Origin: Homoserinimonas sedimenticola
GTDB taxonomy: Bacteria; Actinomycetota; Actinomycetes; Actinomycetales; Microbacteriaceae
DNA: 64,000 nt
Direction of reading: 5' to 3'
Assembly: GCF_026094475.1 (NCBI RefSeq)
Contig: NZ_JAPELL010000001.1
Span: 2,256,326 to 2,320,325 of the forward strand
Part shown: positions 33,598 through 42,041 of the stretch, piece after piece
Numbering within the stretch: position 1 is the stretch's first letter
How the letters are laid out: every line of letters begins with the position of its first letter
The notes under the pieces: model-generated
Databases searched by the model: none
The model's input: the letters and a program-made list of their open reading frames with translations, nothing else
Told to the model about the DNA's origin: nothing
Program-made: the position numbers and the translations under genes

Positions 33598-34189
33598 GGG
33601 CGGCTAGCAGCCGGGGCCGGTGGGGTCTTGCTGGCAGGTTTTGTCGACGAGGACGGTGTTGATGGTGACGACATCGATGGGGAAGGGGGCGGATGCGATG
33701 GCGAGGGTTCCGGGGACGTCCCACCAGGTGCCGTCGGCGGTGTAGGCGGCGCGGACACTGTAGTGGGTGATGAGGGTGACCTCGTAGGTGCCCTTTTCGG
33801 TGTACCGGTGGCTGGTGGGGGTGGGGTCGAACTCTGCGAGGCCGAGCTCGGCCCAGGTGTTGCCGGGGGTGCGGGTCATTTGTGTGGTGCCGTCGCCGTA
33901 GTGCCATTCGTAGGCGATGGGGGTGAACTCGGCGGATGCGGGTTGCCCGAGGAGGGTGCCGGTGCGGATGTGGGTGGCGGCGTCGGCGATGAAGTTGCTG
34001 TGGGCGTTGCGCAGGGCGAACGTGCCGGGTTCGAAGGAGGGGGTGCCTGCGGCGGGGGCGAAGGAGACGAAGTCGGAGATCGTGACGGGTGCGGTAGGGT
34101 CGCGGTCGCCGTCGGGGGTGGACCAGCATTCGCCCTGGATGAAGACGTTGCCGGGGCAAGGGTCGTGGGGGAGCCAGACGACCGGTTCG
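33598..34189. repeat. long direct repeat, copy 1 (B1 gene 3' part)
   Basis: About 590 bp almost identical to 35978-36565; differences seen are isolated substitutions and one 3-bp indel near 34110. Covers the C-terminal two-thirds of the B protein and its stop codon, and stops abruptly upstream. Confidence 0.92.
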
Positions 34190-34512
34190 GGGGCAGCGAA
34201 CTTGCGGGCAGGGGCGCCCGGGGTGACATTGGGAACTGGGCCAGTTCCTGGGGCAGTGACTACCTCTGCGCCGAAGAAGTGGACGAAACCATTGTCGAGG
34301 GTGGTCTTGACGCTAGTGGCTCCGAGGAACTCGTCGAAGCCGCCGCCATTGTCCTCAGCTGCGGCTGCGGCTGCGGCTGCTGCGGCTGCTGCAGCTGCAG
34401 CGGCGGCTGCAGCGGCGGCTGCTGCCTCTTCCTCCGACTGAGTTTGCGCTGGCGACATCCCAAATGCTGATACTGAGAGGAGCACCGCTATGAGCAGGAA
34501 CGCTCGGGCCAT
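33604..34512 (-). CDS. secreted PKD-type protein B1
   Basis: 302 residues. Signal peptide (MARAFLLIAVLL...) followed by a run of 23 Ala codons, then an individual segment (about 53-105) and a C-terminal domain nearly identical to B2. That domain has DPCPGNVFIQGEC and DKTC-x(8)-C Cys pairs, and YEWHYGDGTTQ with HRYTEKGTYEVTLITHY, the PKD pattern (WxFGDG, HxYxxxGxYxVxL). PKD domains mediate protein or sugar contacts on surfaces. The gene overlaps A2 upstream by 25 bp. Role unknown. Confidence 0.83.
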   Translation of the reverse strand: MARAFLLIAVLLSVSAFGMSPAQTQSEEEAAAAAAAAAAAAAAAAAAAAAAAEDNGGGFDEFLGATSVKTTLDNGFVHFFGAEVVTAPGTGPVPNVTPGAPARKFAAPEPVVWLPHDPCPGNVFIQGECWSTPDGDRDPTAPVTISDFVSFAPAAGTPSFEPGTFALRNAHSNFIADAATHIRTGTLLGQPASAEFTPIAYEWHYGDGTTQMTRTPGNTWAELGLAEFDPTPTSHRYTEKGTYEVTLITHYSVRAAYTADGTWWDVPGTLAIASAPFPIDVVTINTVLVDKTCQQDPTGPGC

Positions 34513-35051
34513 GACTCGATTCCTCTCATCTTCAAGGTCGTCAAGTCTTCAGACTCCGCGTTGGAGAGCTCCACTCTGAATGCAGCCCGCTCATCTACTT
34601 GGCTCAGATCTACCTCCTGCCCATGGGCGTCCACGACAGAGCGCTCCGAGTAGTCCATACAGACGTTGATGGCGACCAGCAGGGAGTCGGCTTCGCCGTA
34701 GCTCGATTCGTACTGTGCTGAGTCGAACCGAATATCTCCTACCTGCCGCTGGCCGGCATCCGCATACTTCTCTATGGAAACGGCAGCCTCGTCCGCGGCC
34801 GCCTGAAGAGACACCGACAGGAGTTCCTCGCGATCGATCACCCCGGTTTGCCGAGCTTCGTTGACAACTTCGAGATAGGCAGAGAGCGCTGCCGTTGCTG
34901 CCTCAAATGCTTCATCATCTGACTCGAACGCCTCCAACTGCGAGGCCGACGGCTTGGGTGAGGGCGATGTGGGCGCTTCAGGAGCGGACGAGCATCCGCT
35001 GAGCAGGAGCGCCAGCGCGGCGAGCGGGGCGAGGGCGGAGGGGCGCAGCAT
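34488..35051 (-). CDS. secreted lipoprotein A2 (A family)
   Basis: 187 residues. Signal peptide with SGC lipobox, Cys20; the first 27 residues are nearly identical to A3, then the protein diverges. Core features shared with A1 and A3: a helical pair, a C-(V/M)-D-Y-S motif (NVCMDYSE) and an ending ESWPERSC. ATG 35051 has TACGCT six bases upstream and a perfect DnaA box about 40 bp upstream. Overlaps B1, so the two are expected to be made together. Confidence 0.82.
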   Translation of the reverse strand: MLRPSALAPLAALALLLSGCSSAPEAPTSPSPKPSASQLEAFESDDEAFEAATAALSAYLEVVNEARQTGVIDREELLSVSLQAAADEAAVSIEKYADAGQRQVGDIRFDSAQYESSYGEADSLLVAINVCMDYSERSVVDAHGQEVDLSQVDERAAFRVELSNAESEDLTTLKMRGIESWPERSCS

Positions 35052-35090
35052 CCGCTCAGCGTATGGCGGCGCACCAACTCGAAGCCAACG

Positions 35091-35099
35091 TTATCCACA
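35091..35099. promoter_or_regulatory. DnaA box upstream of lipoprotein A2
   Basis: TTATCCACA, a perfect DnaA box, 40 bases upstream of the A2 start codon and 6 bases from the first TA-module operator repeat. The same nonamer lies at the same distance upstream of A3. Confidence 0.7.
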
Positions 35100-35104
35100 G
35101 CGCG

Positions 35105-35142
35105 ACGTACGCCTTGTACATGACGTACGCCAGACGTATGCT
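35105..35142 (+). promoter_or_regulatory. promoter/operator of the toxin-antitoxin-like pair
   Basis: TTGTAC (35114-35119), 17 bases, TATGCT (35137-35142), six bases before the ATG at 35149. ACGTACGCC occurs at 35105-35113 and 35123-35131, 18 bp apart, with a third imperfect copy at 35134. Direct-repeat operators over a promoter are typical of antitoxin autoregulation. Confidence 0.65.
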
Positions 35143-35148
35143 CGGTGC

Positions 35149-35562
35149 ATGAGCTTGGCGACCGACTATCCCTCAGCTGTCTCGGCGCGTGCCGACTTCA
35201 AGTCGGTGCTGGATGCGGCGAGCCGTGGTCGGGCTGTGACGATCTCCCGTGCCGACCGCCGCTTCGCGGTTGTCGATGCGGTCGATCTGCAACAGACCCT
35301 CGCCAGCACGATGGCTGCGAACACGCAGGTTGCATTTGAGGATGGCGTCTGGGTGGGGGCGATCCCTGGTCTTCCGATTGCGGCTGAGGGGCGAGATCTG
35401 GACGATCTCGTGGCCGAGTTGGTTCAGGCGCTGCGCGAGTACGCAGAGGATTGGGATGCGCGGCTCCACACCTTCCGCAATCACAGCCACAATCGTGCCC
35501 TCGTTCAACTGGTGCACCTCTCCACCGACGAGCAGTTGGCACAGTGGCTCTCGGGTGAGTAA
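35149..35562 (+). CDS. antitoxin-like protein, Phd/YefM-type N-terminus with HicB-like part
   Basis: 137 residues. Residues about 8-45 (ARADFKSVLDAASRGRAVTISRADRRFAVVDA) look like the Phd/YefM DNA-binding fold. Residues about 62-100 (FEDGVWVGAIPGLPIAAEG then a helix LVAELVQALREYAEDW) look like HicB. A combination of the two is seen in some actinobacterial antitoxins. Leaderless start at 35149. The downstream gene overlaps it by 8 bp, supporting a two-gene module. Confidence 0.78.
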   Translation: MSLATDYPSAVSARADFKSVLDAASRGRAVTISRADRRFAVVDAVDLQQTLASTMAANTQVAFEDGVWVGAIPGLPIAAEGRDLDDLVAELVQALREYAEDWDARLHTFRNHSHNRALVQLVHLSTDEQLAQWLSGE

Positions 35563-35971
35563 GCACCCGGCGGCGACCCGCGCCGATCACCGCAAGTTCT
35601 GCTCGGTGGAGGGATGGCAGGTGGTGCGTGACGCGGTCGGCCGCGAGGCGCGACACCACGTGACCTTGGAGCTCGAAACCTCGGATGGGCGGGTGCTCCG
35701 CACGCGCATCTCGCGCCCCGTCGGGCCCGACACCTACGGCGCCTCACTGTGGCGTCACATTTTGCGTGACCAACTGGATGTCACTGCCGACGAGTTTTGG
35801 CGCTGCGTCAACGACGGCATCGTTCCCGAGCGCTCTGCGGATTCGACTCCTGTGCCGGTGAAGCCGCTCCCGCTGAGCCTCGTGAAAGCTCTGCTCGCCG
35901 CAGGCGTATCGCCCGCCGAGCTGGAGGGACTCACGGCGGCAGAGGCGAAAGCGCTGCTCAAAGGCAAGTAG
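35555..35971 (+). CDS. putative toxin partner of the Phd/HicB-type antitoxin
   Basis: 138 residues, GTG start overlapping the antitoxin. I recall similar actinobacterial proteins (FCxxEGWxxVRxAxGxxxRHHVT, LWxxILRDQLxV, ExFWxCVxDG) annotated as cytotoxic translational repressors of TA systems. Here KFCSVEGWQVVRDAVGREARHH and SLWRHILRDQLDVTADEFWRCVND match. C-terminal Leu/Ala-rich helix pair. Mechanism not established; toxin role is inferred from context and recalled annotation. Confidence 0.72.
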   Translation: MSKHPAATRADHRKFCSVEGWQVVRDAVGREARHHVTLELETSDGRVLRTRISRPVGPDTYGASLWRHILRDQLDVTADEFWRCVNDGIVPERSADSTPVPVKPLPLSLVKALLAAGVSPAELEGLTAAEAKALLKGK

Positions 35972-35977
35972 TTCTCG

Positions 35978-36565
35978 GGGCGGCTAGCAGCCGGGGCCGG
36001 TGGGGTCTTGCTGGCAGGTTTTGTCGACGAGGACGGTGTTGATGGTGACGACATCGATGGGAAAGGGGGCGGATGCGATGGCGAGGGTTCCGGGGACGTC
36101 CCACCAGGTGCCGTCGGCGGTGTAGGCGGCGCGAACGGTGTAGTGGGTGATGAGGGTGACCTCGTAGGTGCCCTTTTCGGTGTACCGGTGGCTGGTGGGG
36201 GTGGGGTCGAACTCTGCGAGGCCGAGCTCGGCCCAGGTGTTGCCGGGGGTGCGGGTCATTTGTGTGGTGCCGTCGCCGTAGTGCCATTCGTAGGCGATGG
36301 GGGTGAACTCGGCGGATGCGGGTTGCCCGAGGAGGGTGCCGGTGCGGATGTGGGTGGTGGCGTCGGCGATGAAGTTGCTGTGGGCGTTGCGCAGGGCGAA
36401 GGTGCCGGGTTCGAAGGAGGGGGTGCCTGCGGCGGGGGCGAAGGAGACGAAGTCGGAGATTGTGACGGGTGCGGTAGGGTCGCGGTCGCCGCCCGTGGAC
36501 CAGCATTCGCCCTGGATGAAGACGTTGCCGGGGCAAGGGTCGTGGGGGAGCCAGACGACCGGTTC
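35978..36565. repeat. long direct repeat, copy 2 (B2 gene 3' part)
   Basis: Second copy of the repeat at 33598-34189, about 2.38 kb away in the same orientation. A few substitutions and a 3-bp deletion relative to copy 1. Confidence 0.92.
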
Positions 36566-36862
36566 CGGGACTGTGAACGCGATTGACCGTGGCCCTGGGG
36601 CGAACGGAACCGGGGGTGCTTGATCGCCAGGATCTGTTGCCCTGATGGTCGCCTTGCCGTCCTGCAGCGTGGTACTCCAGTTGAGATGCTTCGGCGGCGG
36701 AGGCGAGGTGTCAGATGGAGGTGTTGACTGTGGCGGGGTGTCAGATGGAGGTGTTGGCGGTGGCGGGGTGTCAGATGGAGGTGTTGGGGGAGGAGGCGGA
36801 AGTGGTGCGGTGGAAGCAGTAGCAGCGAGCAGAACGGCCAAAGCCAGCGACGCCCTCAACAT
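35984..36862 (-). CDS. secreted PKD-type protein B2
   Basis: 292 residues. Signal peptide (MLRASLALAVLLAATAS), then a Pro-Ser-Asp-Thr repeat region (about 18-60) encoded by a 30-bp tandem repeat, a short unique segment, and the C-terminal domain almost identical to B1 (PKD motif YEWHYGDGTT, paired Cys). ATG 36862 overlaps the A3 stop (ATGTTGA), and a GTG at 36877 is possible. Paired with A3 in the same way B1 is paired with A2. Role unknown. Confidence 0.82.
   Translation of the reverse strand: MLRASLALAVLLAATASTAPLPPPPPTPPSDTPPPPTPPSDTPPQSTPPSDTSPPPPKHLNWSTTLQDGKATIRATDPGDQAPPVPFAPGPRSIAFTVPEPVVWLPHDPCPGNVFIQGECWSTGGDRDPTAPVTISDFVSFAPAAGTPSFEPGTFALRNAHSNFIADATTHIRTGTLLGQPASAEFTPIAYEWHYGDGTTQMTRTPGNTWAELGLAEFDPTPTSHRYTEKGTYEVTLITHYTVRAAYTADGTWWDVPGTLAIASAPFPIDVVTINTVLVDKTCQQDPTGPGC
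36707..36793. repeat. 30-bp tandem repeat in the B2 gene, about 2.9 copies
   Basis: Units at 36707-36736, 36737-36766 and a partial one from 36767. In frame with B2, giving a 10-residue Pro/Ser/Asp/Thr repeat after the signal peptide. Copy number could vary by slippage without breaking the frame. Confidence 0.85.
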
Positions 36863-37410
36863 GGTGATTCCGGCCACGGTTCGCTGGTGACAAGCTGCAG
36901 CTTTGTGTCCCCCGCAGTCGGGGCGGCAACGAGCGTGACCTGGTGCAGGAAGCGGGGCTCTGGGGTTTCACGCTGAGCTTCTTGCCCTGCTGCGTTGAAA
37001 GCTCGCACTCCCGAATAGTCCACGCAGGTTGTGACGATCAGATGGGTTAGGCCGCCCGAGTTATACATCTGTTGGAATCGGGTGCCGTCGGTCATGTACT
37101 CGCCGACCTGAGTGAACTTTCCGCGCTGGAAGATTTCAACGCCCACTTGCTCGGACGCCATGCGCTCGTCCGTCACGAGCGGTCGAAGCAATTCGAGCTT
37201 CTCCCCGCCGGACTGGTACACCTCGTTGGTCGCAGCCCAGTACTCCTTAATGAGGGCGTCGGCTGCGGCGACTGCTTCCTCCTCCGAGGCGAAGGGAGAC
37301 GAGGCCGACGGCTCGGGCGAGGGCGCCGCGGGCGCTTCAGGTGCGGACGAGCATCCGGTGAGCAGGAGCGCCAGCGCGGCGAGCGGGGCGAGGGCGGAGG
37401 GGCGCAGCAT
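36856..37410 (-). CDS. secreted lipoprotein A3 (A family)
   Basis: 184 residues. Signal peptide with LTGC lipobox, Cys20, nearly identical to A2. Then ADALIKEYWAATNEVYQSGG, TTCVDYSG and an ending EPWPESPC as in A1. TACGCT lies six bases upstream of ATG 37410, and a perfect DnaA box 40 bp upstream. Overlaps B2. Function unknown; with B2 it forms a two-protein secreted unit. Confidence 0.82.
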   Translation of the reverse strand: MLRPSALAPLAALALLLTGCSSAPEAPAAPSPEPSASSPFASEEEAVAAADALIKEYWAATNEVYQSGGEKLELLRPLVTDERMASEQVGVEIFQRGKFTQVGEYMTDGTRFQQMYNSGGLTHLIVTTCVDYSGVRAFNAAGQEAQRETPEPRFLHQVTLVAAPTAGDTKLQLVTSEPWPESPC

Positions 37411-37449
37411 CCGCTCAGCGTATGGCGGCAGCGGGAAGACTCGCGGGAA

Positions 37450-37458
37450 TTATCCACA
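37450..37458. promoter_or_regulatory. DnaA box upstream of lipoprotein A3
   Basis: TTATCCACA, perfect DnaA box, 40 bases upstream of the A3 start. The A2 and A3 promoters otherwise differ between this box and TACGCT. Confidence 0.7.
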
Positions 37459-37471
37459 GAGGTCGGCCCCG

Positions 37472-38176
37472 CTAGAGGTAGACGTCGTACGCCCACACGG
37501 CCCCCGCCCAGCACCCGCCGATGACGACTGCGAAGAGCAGCAACCACACGGGCGACGGCACGCCGGTGCGGCGGTAGAGGAGGTAAGCGTCGGAGGTCGC
37601 GAGTTGGCCCCGGTGGCGGGTGTGCACCGCGATGACGCTGCCGAGCCCGCGCACCGAGCCGACGAGCAGTGCGATGCCGAGCACCAGCAGGGCATACGTC
37701 TGCACGTCGGGTGGCGCGAGGAACCACAGCGCGGCGCTCACCGCGATGGAGGTGAGCACAACGAGGACGCCGAAGAGGTTCCGGATGACAAGCAGCGTCA
37801 ACACCAGGATGACCCCGCCCGCGAAGAGTGCAATCGACGGGTACCCGGCGAACACCGCCCACAGCTGGCCCGCGCCCACGATCGCCGGGGCCGGGTAGCC
37901 CATGAGCCCGCTGATGACGGCGCGCCCCGTGCCGACGCTGAGCGCCTCACCCGAATGATTGCGGCGGATCCGGATGCCGCGCACCACCCGCCCTGTGAGC
38001 ATCGCCGCGACGGCATGGCCGAGTTCATGGACGAGGGTCGTGAAGAGCCCGAAGATCTGCCAGCTGGCGCGCGGGATGCTGATGAGCGCGGCGACCGCGA
38101 CGATCACGAGCATCGCCCACGGGGAGAGCTGAAGGGGCTCGGCGCGGGTGAAAAGGGTCGACCAGTCGAAGTCCAC
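37472..38176 (-). CDS. M50-type membrane metallopeptidase
   Basis: 234 residues, multiple TM segments. HELGH at about 49-53 is the zinc site of M50 peptidases, within TM2-like LVHELGHAVAAML. Further down VGAGQLWAVFAG and the final TM. Family M50B (YopX/SpoIVFB-like, short form). Likely intramembrane or membrane-associated protease; substrate unknown. GTG start at 38176; no clear ribosome site, so the start is less sure. Head of the block next to the A3 gene, separated by about 60 bp. Confidence 0.85.
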   Translation of the reverse strand: MDFDWSTLFTRAEPLQLSPWAMLVIVAVAALISIPRASWQIFGLFTTLVHELGHAVAAMLTGRVVRGIRIRRNHSGEALSVGTGRAVISGLMGYPAPAIVGAGQLWAVFAGYPSIALFAGGVILVLTLLVIRNLFGVLVVLTSIAVSAALWFLAPPDVQTYALLVLGIALLVGSVRGLGSVIAVHTRHRGQLATSDAYLLYRRTGVPSPVWLLLFAVVIGGCWAGAVWAYDVYL

Positions 38177-38200
38177 GGGTAGTGTCGCAGCGAGAGGGCG

Positions 38201-38524
38201 TCAGCCGATGAGGGTCAGCATGAGCCGCGAGTTGGCAACCGCCTCAACCTCATGCCGCACACCAGCCGAGAACCGCACGATCGTGCCCGGCGTCAGGGTC
38301 ATCGTGGTGCCTTCGCTCACCACCCGCAGCTCGCCGTCGAGCGCTTGCATGATGAGCGTCTTCGGTGCCGCATGGTCCTTCATGACGTGCCCAGCCTCGA
38401 AGGCGAGCACGATCACCCGCACGTCCTCGGACTTCAGCACCGTGTGGTGCCCCAGTTTTCCGGATTCGATTGGCGCGGCGGCAAGAAGGTCGCTCACGAC
38501 GGTCACTGCGGATGCTTCGCTCAT
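38201..38524 (-). CDS. cupin-domain protein
   Basis: 107 residues, single small cupin: KLGHHTVLKSEDVRVIVLAFEAGHVMKDHAAPKT, then PGTIVRFSAGVRHEVEA. His and Glu ligand positions partly present (H in DHAAPK, H in RHEVEA). Likely a small-molecule or metal-binding beta barrel; function unknown. TACGCT six bases before ATG 38524: leaderless start. Confidence 0.85.
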   Translation of the reverse strand: MSEASAVTVVSDLLAAAPIESGKLGHHTVLKSEDVRVIVLAFEAGHVMKDHAAPKTLIMQALDGELRVVSEGTTMTLTPGTIVRFSAGVRHEVEAVANSRLMLTLIG

Positions 38525-38559
38525 AGTTTCAGCGTAGGTGGTGCCACCGAGCGAGGCGC

Positions 38560-40446
38560 CTAAGCCCGCGACATCCGCCGCGACATCCGCGCCAGTCCCA
38601 GCCCGACGAGCAGCAGCGCGAGCGCCCCGCCCGTGAGGACCCCCGCCTCGCTCGGCCCCGTGGCCGGGAGGACGGCGGCGGGCACGAGTGCGTCGGGCGC
38701 GAGCACGGTGACCGACATCGAGTCGGTGTGCACGGTGCCGTCGGGCAGGGTGTAGGTGACGACGAGGTGGTGCTGCCCGGGCGGCACATTCGCGGGCGGG
38801 CTCACGGCGAGCGCGAAGCCTCCGGATGCTCCCACCACCGTGCTGCCGAGGAGCACGGGTGTCGAGTGCAGTTCCACCTTGACGATCGTTCCGACGGGGA
38901 GAGGTTTCGGCTCGGGTTGGTTCTTCAGGAGTTCCTTCCGCTGCTCCGCCGCGGCCGCGATCTTGTCGGCGACCTCCTGCGCCTTCGCGGCAGCATCCGC
39001 CTGGGCCTTTGCCTTACGTTCCTGCTGCTGCGCCTGCGCCTGCTCCTGCTTGGCCTGGATCGCCTGCAGCACCTGGTTCTGCAGCTCGGCCTGCCGCGCC
39101 TCGAGTTCCTTCTGCTTTTGGAGTTCGCGCTGTCGCGCAGCCTCCTGCATGGCCGCAAGCGCTTGCTGCCGCTGCTGCTCGGCCTCAGTCTGGGCGGCCT
39201 TGCGCATGTTCTCTAGCTCCTGCGCGAGGGTGGCATTCTCGGTGCCGAGCACAAGCTGCGGCGACTTCGGAGTCGTCGGGGCGCTGTCGGCGTCGAGCAC
39301 ACCGCCGGGCGGGGTGAGCATGAACATGGGCATACCGGTTGTCGGGTCCACGCCGATGTTGAGATCCATGGGACCAGAGGGCCGACTCTTCTCCGCGAGC
39401 TCGTCGAGGGCATCCTCCGGCGAGGTTCCCCGGTTCACGAAGGTGTTCAGGTCAACGCCGAGCCCCAACGTGGGCGTCACGAGCCCGCCGAAGGTGGGCG
39501 TGGTGACCTTCGAGGCGAGCACCTCGAGGCTGACCTCAAGGGTGACGGTGCCACGGGCATCCGTTGCCGTGATCTGCAAGCTTCGTGAGGGTGCCGCAGC
39601 GGATGCTGTGCCGCTGATTGTGCCGCGGGTGCTGTTGAAGACGAGGCCGTTGGGGAGGGTGCCGTGCAGCTCGTAGCTCACGTCGCCGCTCGCACCGTTC
39701 GCCGGGAAGGAGTAGGTGACCGCCTTGCCCGCAAGCGGGGTGAGCTGGGTCGGCCCCGAGAGCGACAGCACCCGCACGGTGACAGGCAGTTCGGTGCCGT
39801 ACTGCTGCGGGCTGCCGGGCATCTGGAAGTCGATTGTGAGGCTGTGCGACCCGTTCGCGACATCGCCGGGCAGCGCGGTGATGATGCTGAAGCGTCCCTC
39901 GTCGTCGGTGTCGGCGGCGCCGAGCTCCTCGCCGTCGAAGGAGGCGGTCGCGACCGTGCCGAGGGGGAGGCCCCCGGCACCGCGCAGCTCGAACTCGACG
40001 CCGCGCGGCAGGTCGCTGAGGTCGAGCGGCTCGCCCGTGGCATCCAGCGCGGTGACCTGCAGTGCGCTGGCCGGCAGCACCTCGAACGAGGCCTCGTAGG
40101 GTGCGCTGCCGGTGTCGGCGGTCGCGTAGAGGTAGGCGGCGCCCTGGTAGGTGGAGGTGGGCGTGCCGACGTAGCTGGCGGTCGCCTGGTCGAAGGTCAC
40201 CCCGGGCGGAAGTTCGGCGCAGTCACCGCGCCAGGTGACGGGCCCGTTCGCGTCGGTCGTAAACGGGGCCGGCGCGAGCGCTGTGCCGACGAAGCCGTAC
40301 AACGAGTTCGGGCCATTCACCTCGAGCTGCCCGGTGACCCCCGTGCATTCCTCGTCGAGGGCGGATGCCGCGGCCGGGGTCGCGAGCGCCGTGAATGCCA
40401 GCACGGCGGAAAGCAGGAGCGCGAGGCGGGCGGGGGTGCGGGTCAC
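38560..40446 (-). CDS. LPXTG-anchored surface protein with Ig-like and coiled-coil regions
   Basis: 628 residues. Signal peptide ends near ASALDE. Ig-like/cadherin-like beta domains (about 30-320) include [31 protein letters not shown], typical of putative-Ig repeats. A long Gln/Ala/Lys/Glu coiled coil (about 395-505) follows, then the same pre-anchor domain as the lamin-tail protein. The end is LPATG (593-597), a TM and RRMSRA: a canonical sortase signal. GTG 40446 has GGAGG before it. Probably cell-wall linked; adhesion is a guess. Confidence 0.88.
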   Translation of the reverse strand: MTRTPARLALLLSAVLAFTALATPAAASALDEECTGVTGQLEVNGPNSLYGFVGTALAPAPFTTDANGPVTWRGDCAELPPGVTFDQATASYVGTPTSTYQGAAYLYATADTGSAPYEASFEVLPASALQVTALDATGEPLDLSDLPRGVEFELRGAGGLPLGTVATASFDGEELGAADTDDEGRFSIITALPGDVANGSHSLTIDFQMPGSPQQYGTELPVTVRVLSLSGPTQLTPLAGKAVTYSFPANGASGDVSYELHGTLPNGLVFNSTRGTISGTASAAAPSRSLQITATDARGTVTLEVSLEVLASKVTTPTFGGLVTPTLGLGVDLNTFVNRGTSPEDALDELAEKSRPSGPMDLNIGVDPTTGMPMFMLTPPGGVLDADSAPTTPKSPQLVLGTENATLAQELENMRKAAQTEAEQQRQQALAAMQEAARQRELQKQKELEARQAELQNQVLQAIQAKQEQAQAQQQERKAKAQADAAAKAQEVADKIAAAAEQRKELLKNQPEPKPLPVGTIVKVELHSTPVLLGSTVVGASGGFALAVSPPANVPPGQHHLVVTYTLPDGTVHTDSMSVTVLAPDALVPAAVLPATGPSEAGVLTGGALALLLVGLGLARMSRRMSRA

Positions 40447-40620
40447 GTGTTTCCTCCGTCGGGGTGGACTCGGCGAGCGTCGGAACAGACAAAGTATCAA
40501 TATATCGGGCGGTCGCGAGGGGGCGGCATGCCCCGTTGTGGGGGTATCCGTGGGGGTGCTTTCGGTGGATGGCGGTGCTGGCGCTTAGCCTGTCGGGGAG
40601 CCACGCGAGGGGGAACGAAC

Positions 40621-42024
40621 ATGAGCACGCACGAGATCAAGTGCCCGGGCTGCGGTCAGGCCTTCACGATCGACGAGTCGAGCTACGCGGACATCGCCAA
40701 GCAGGTGCGCGACAAGGAGTTCACGGCGCAGTTGCACGAGCGTCTGGCGCTCGCCGAGCAGGAGAAGAAGGCCGCGCTGGAGCTGGCTGAGGCGAAGGCT
40801 TCCGGAGCGCTGGCGGATGCTGCGGCGGCGAGTGCGGCGGAGGTTCAGGAGCTCAAGGCGCAGCTCGAAGCATCCGAAGTCTCGCAGAAGATGGCGGTGA
40901 CGGAGGCGCTCGCTCTCGTCGAGAAGCAGCGCGACGCGCTAGCGAACGAGCTCGAGCAGGCACGGGCGGAGCGCACGGCGGCGGAGGAGCTGGCGGCGGC
41001 CCGGCTCGCGGCCGAACTGCAGAAGACGGCGTCGGAGAAGGATGCCGAGATCGAGAAGCTGAAGTCGCAGCTGTCGTCGGTCGAGGTCGCCAAGAAGCTG
41101 GAACTCACCGAGGCGCTCACCGGGGTCGAGCGGGAACGCGACGAGCTGCGCAGCGGTCTCGAGAAGGTGCAGCTGGAGAAGCAGCTCGAGGCGACGTCGC
41201 TCAAGGAGCGCTTCGAGATCCAGATCAAGGACCGCGATGACGCGATCGAGCGGCTGCGGGACATGAAGGCGAAGCTCTCGACCAAGATGGTGGGCGAGAC
41301 GCTGGAGCAGCACTGCGAGATCGAGTTCAACCGCATCCGGGCGACGGCGTTCCCGCGGGCGTACTTCGAGAAGGACAACGACGCGCGCAGCGGCAGCAAG
41401 GGCGACTTCATCTTCAGGGACACGGATGCCGCGGGCACCGAGATCGTGTCGATCATGTTCGAGATGAAGAACGAGGCGGACGCGACGGCCTCGAAGAAGA
41501 AGAACGAGGACTTTCTCAAGGAGCTCGACAAGGACAGGAACGAGAAGGGCTGCGAATACGCGATCCTCGTCTCGCTGCTGGAGCCGGAGAGCGAGCTCTA
41601 CAACACCGGCATCGTCGATGTCTCGCACCGCTACCCGAAGATGTTCGTCATCCGCCCGCAGTTCTTCATCCAGATGATCACGCTGCTGCGCAACGCCGCG
41701 ATGAGCTCGCTCGAGTACAAGACGGAGCTGGAGGCGGTGAAGGCGCAGAACGTCGACATCACGAAGTTTGAGGAGCAGATCAGCGAGTTCCGGCACGCCT
41801 TCGGGCGCAACTACCGCCTCGCGTCCGACGGCTTCACGGAGGCGGTGCACCGCATCGACGAGGCCATCAAGGACCTGCAGAAGGTCAAGGATGCGCTGCA
41901 CAAGTCGGCGAACAACCTGCGCCTGGCCAACGACAAGGCCGAGGATCTCAGTATCAAGAAGCTGACGCGGGGGAACCCGACGATGGCGGCGAAGTTTGCT
42001 GAGCTGGAGGGGGCTTCGGACTAG
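40621..42024 (+). CDS. DUF2130 family protein
   Basis: 467 residues. Zinc ribbon-like start CPGCGQAF (residues 8-15), a very long coiled-coil (about 25-220, with repeated KLELTEAL/KxxLE heptads), then the DUF2130 domain with [48 protein letters not shown] and [20 protein letters not shown]. The E-x-K in FEMKNE and preceding Asp resemble a PD-(D/E)XK nuclease core, but activity is not shown. Such proteins are common in variable regions. GAGGGGGAAC site before ATG. Confidence 0.85.
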   Translation: MSTHEIKCPGCGQAFTIDESSYADIAKQVRDKEFTAQLHERLALAEQEKKAALELAEAKASGALADAAAASAAEVQELKAQLEASEVSQKMAVTEALALVEKQRDALANELEQARAERTAAEELAAARLAAELQKTASEKDAEIEKLKSQLSSVEVAKKLELTEALTGVERERDELRSGLEKVQLEKQLEATSLKERFEIQIKDRDDAIERLRDMKAKLSTKMVGETLEQHCEIEFNRIRATAFPRAYFEKDNDARSGSKGDFIFRDTDAAGTEIVSIMFEMKNEADATASKKKNEDFLKELDKDRNEKGCEYAILVSLLEPESELYNTGIVDVSHRYPKMFVIRPQFFIQMITLLRNAAMSSLEYKTELEAVKAQNVDITKFEEQISEFRHAFGRNYRLASDGFTEAVHRIDEAIKDLQKVKDALHKSANNLRLANDKAEDLSIKKLTRGNPTMAAKFAELEGASD

Positions 42025-42041
42025 TTCAGCCCCGGAAAGCG

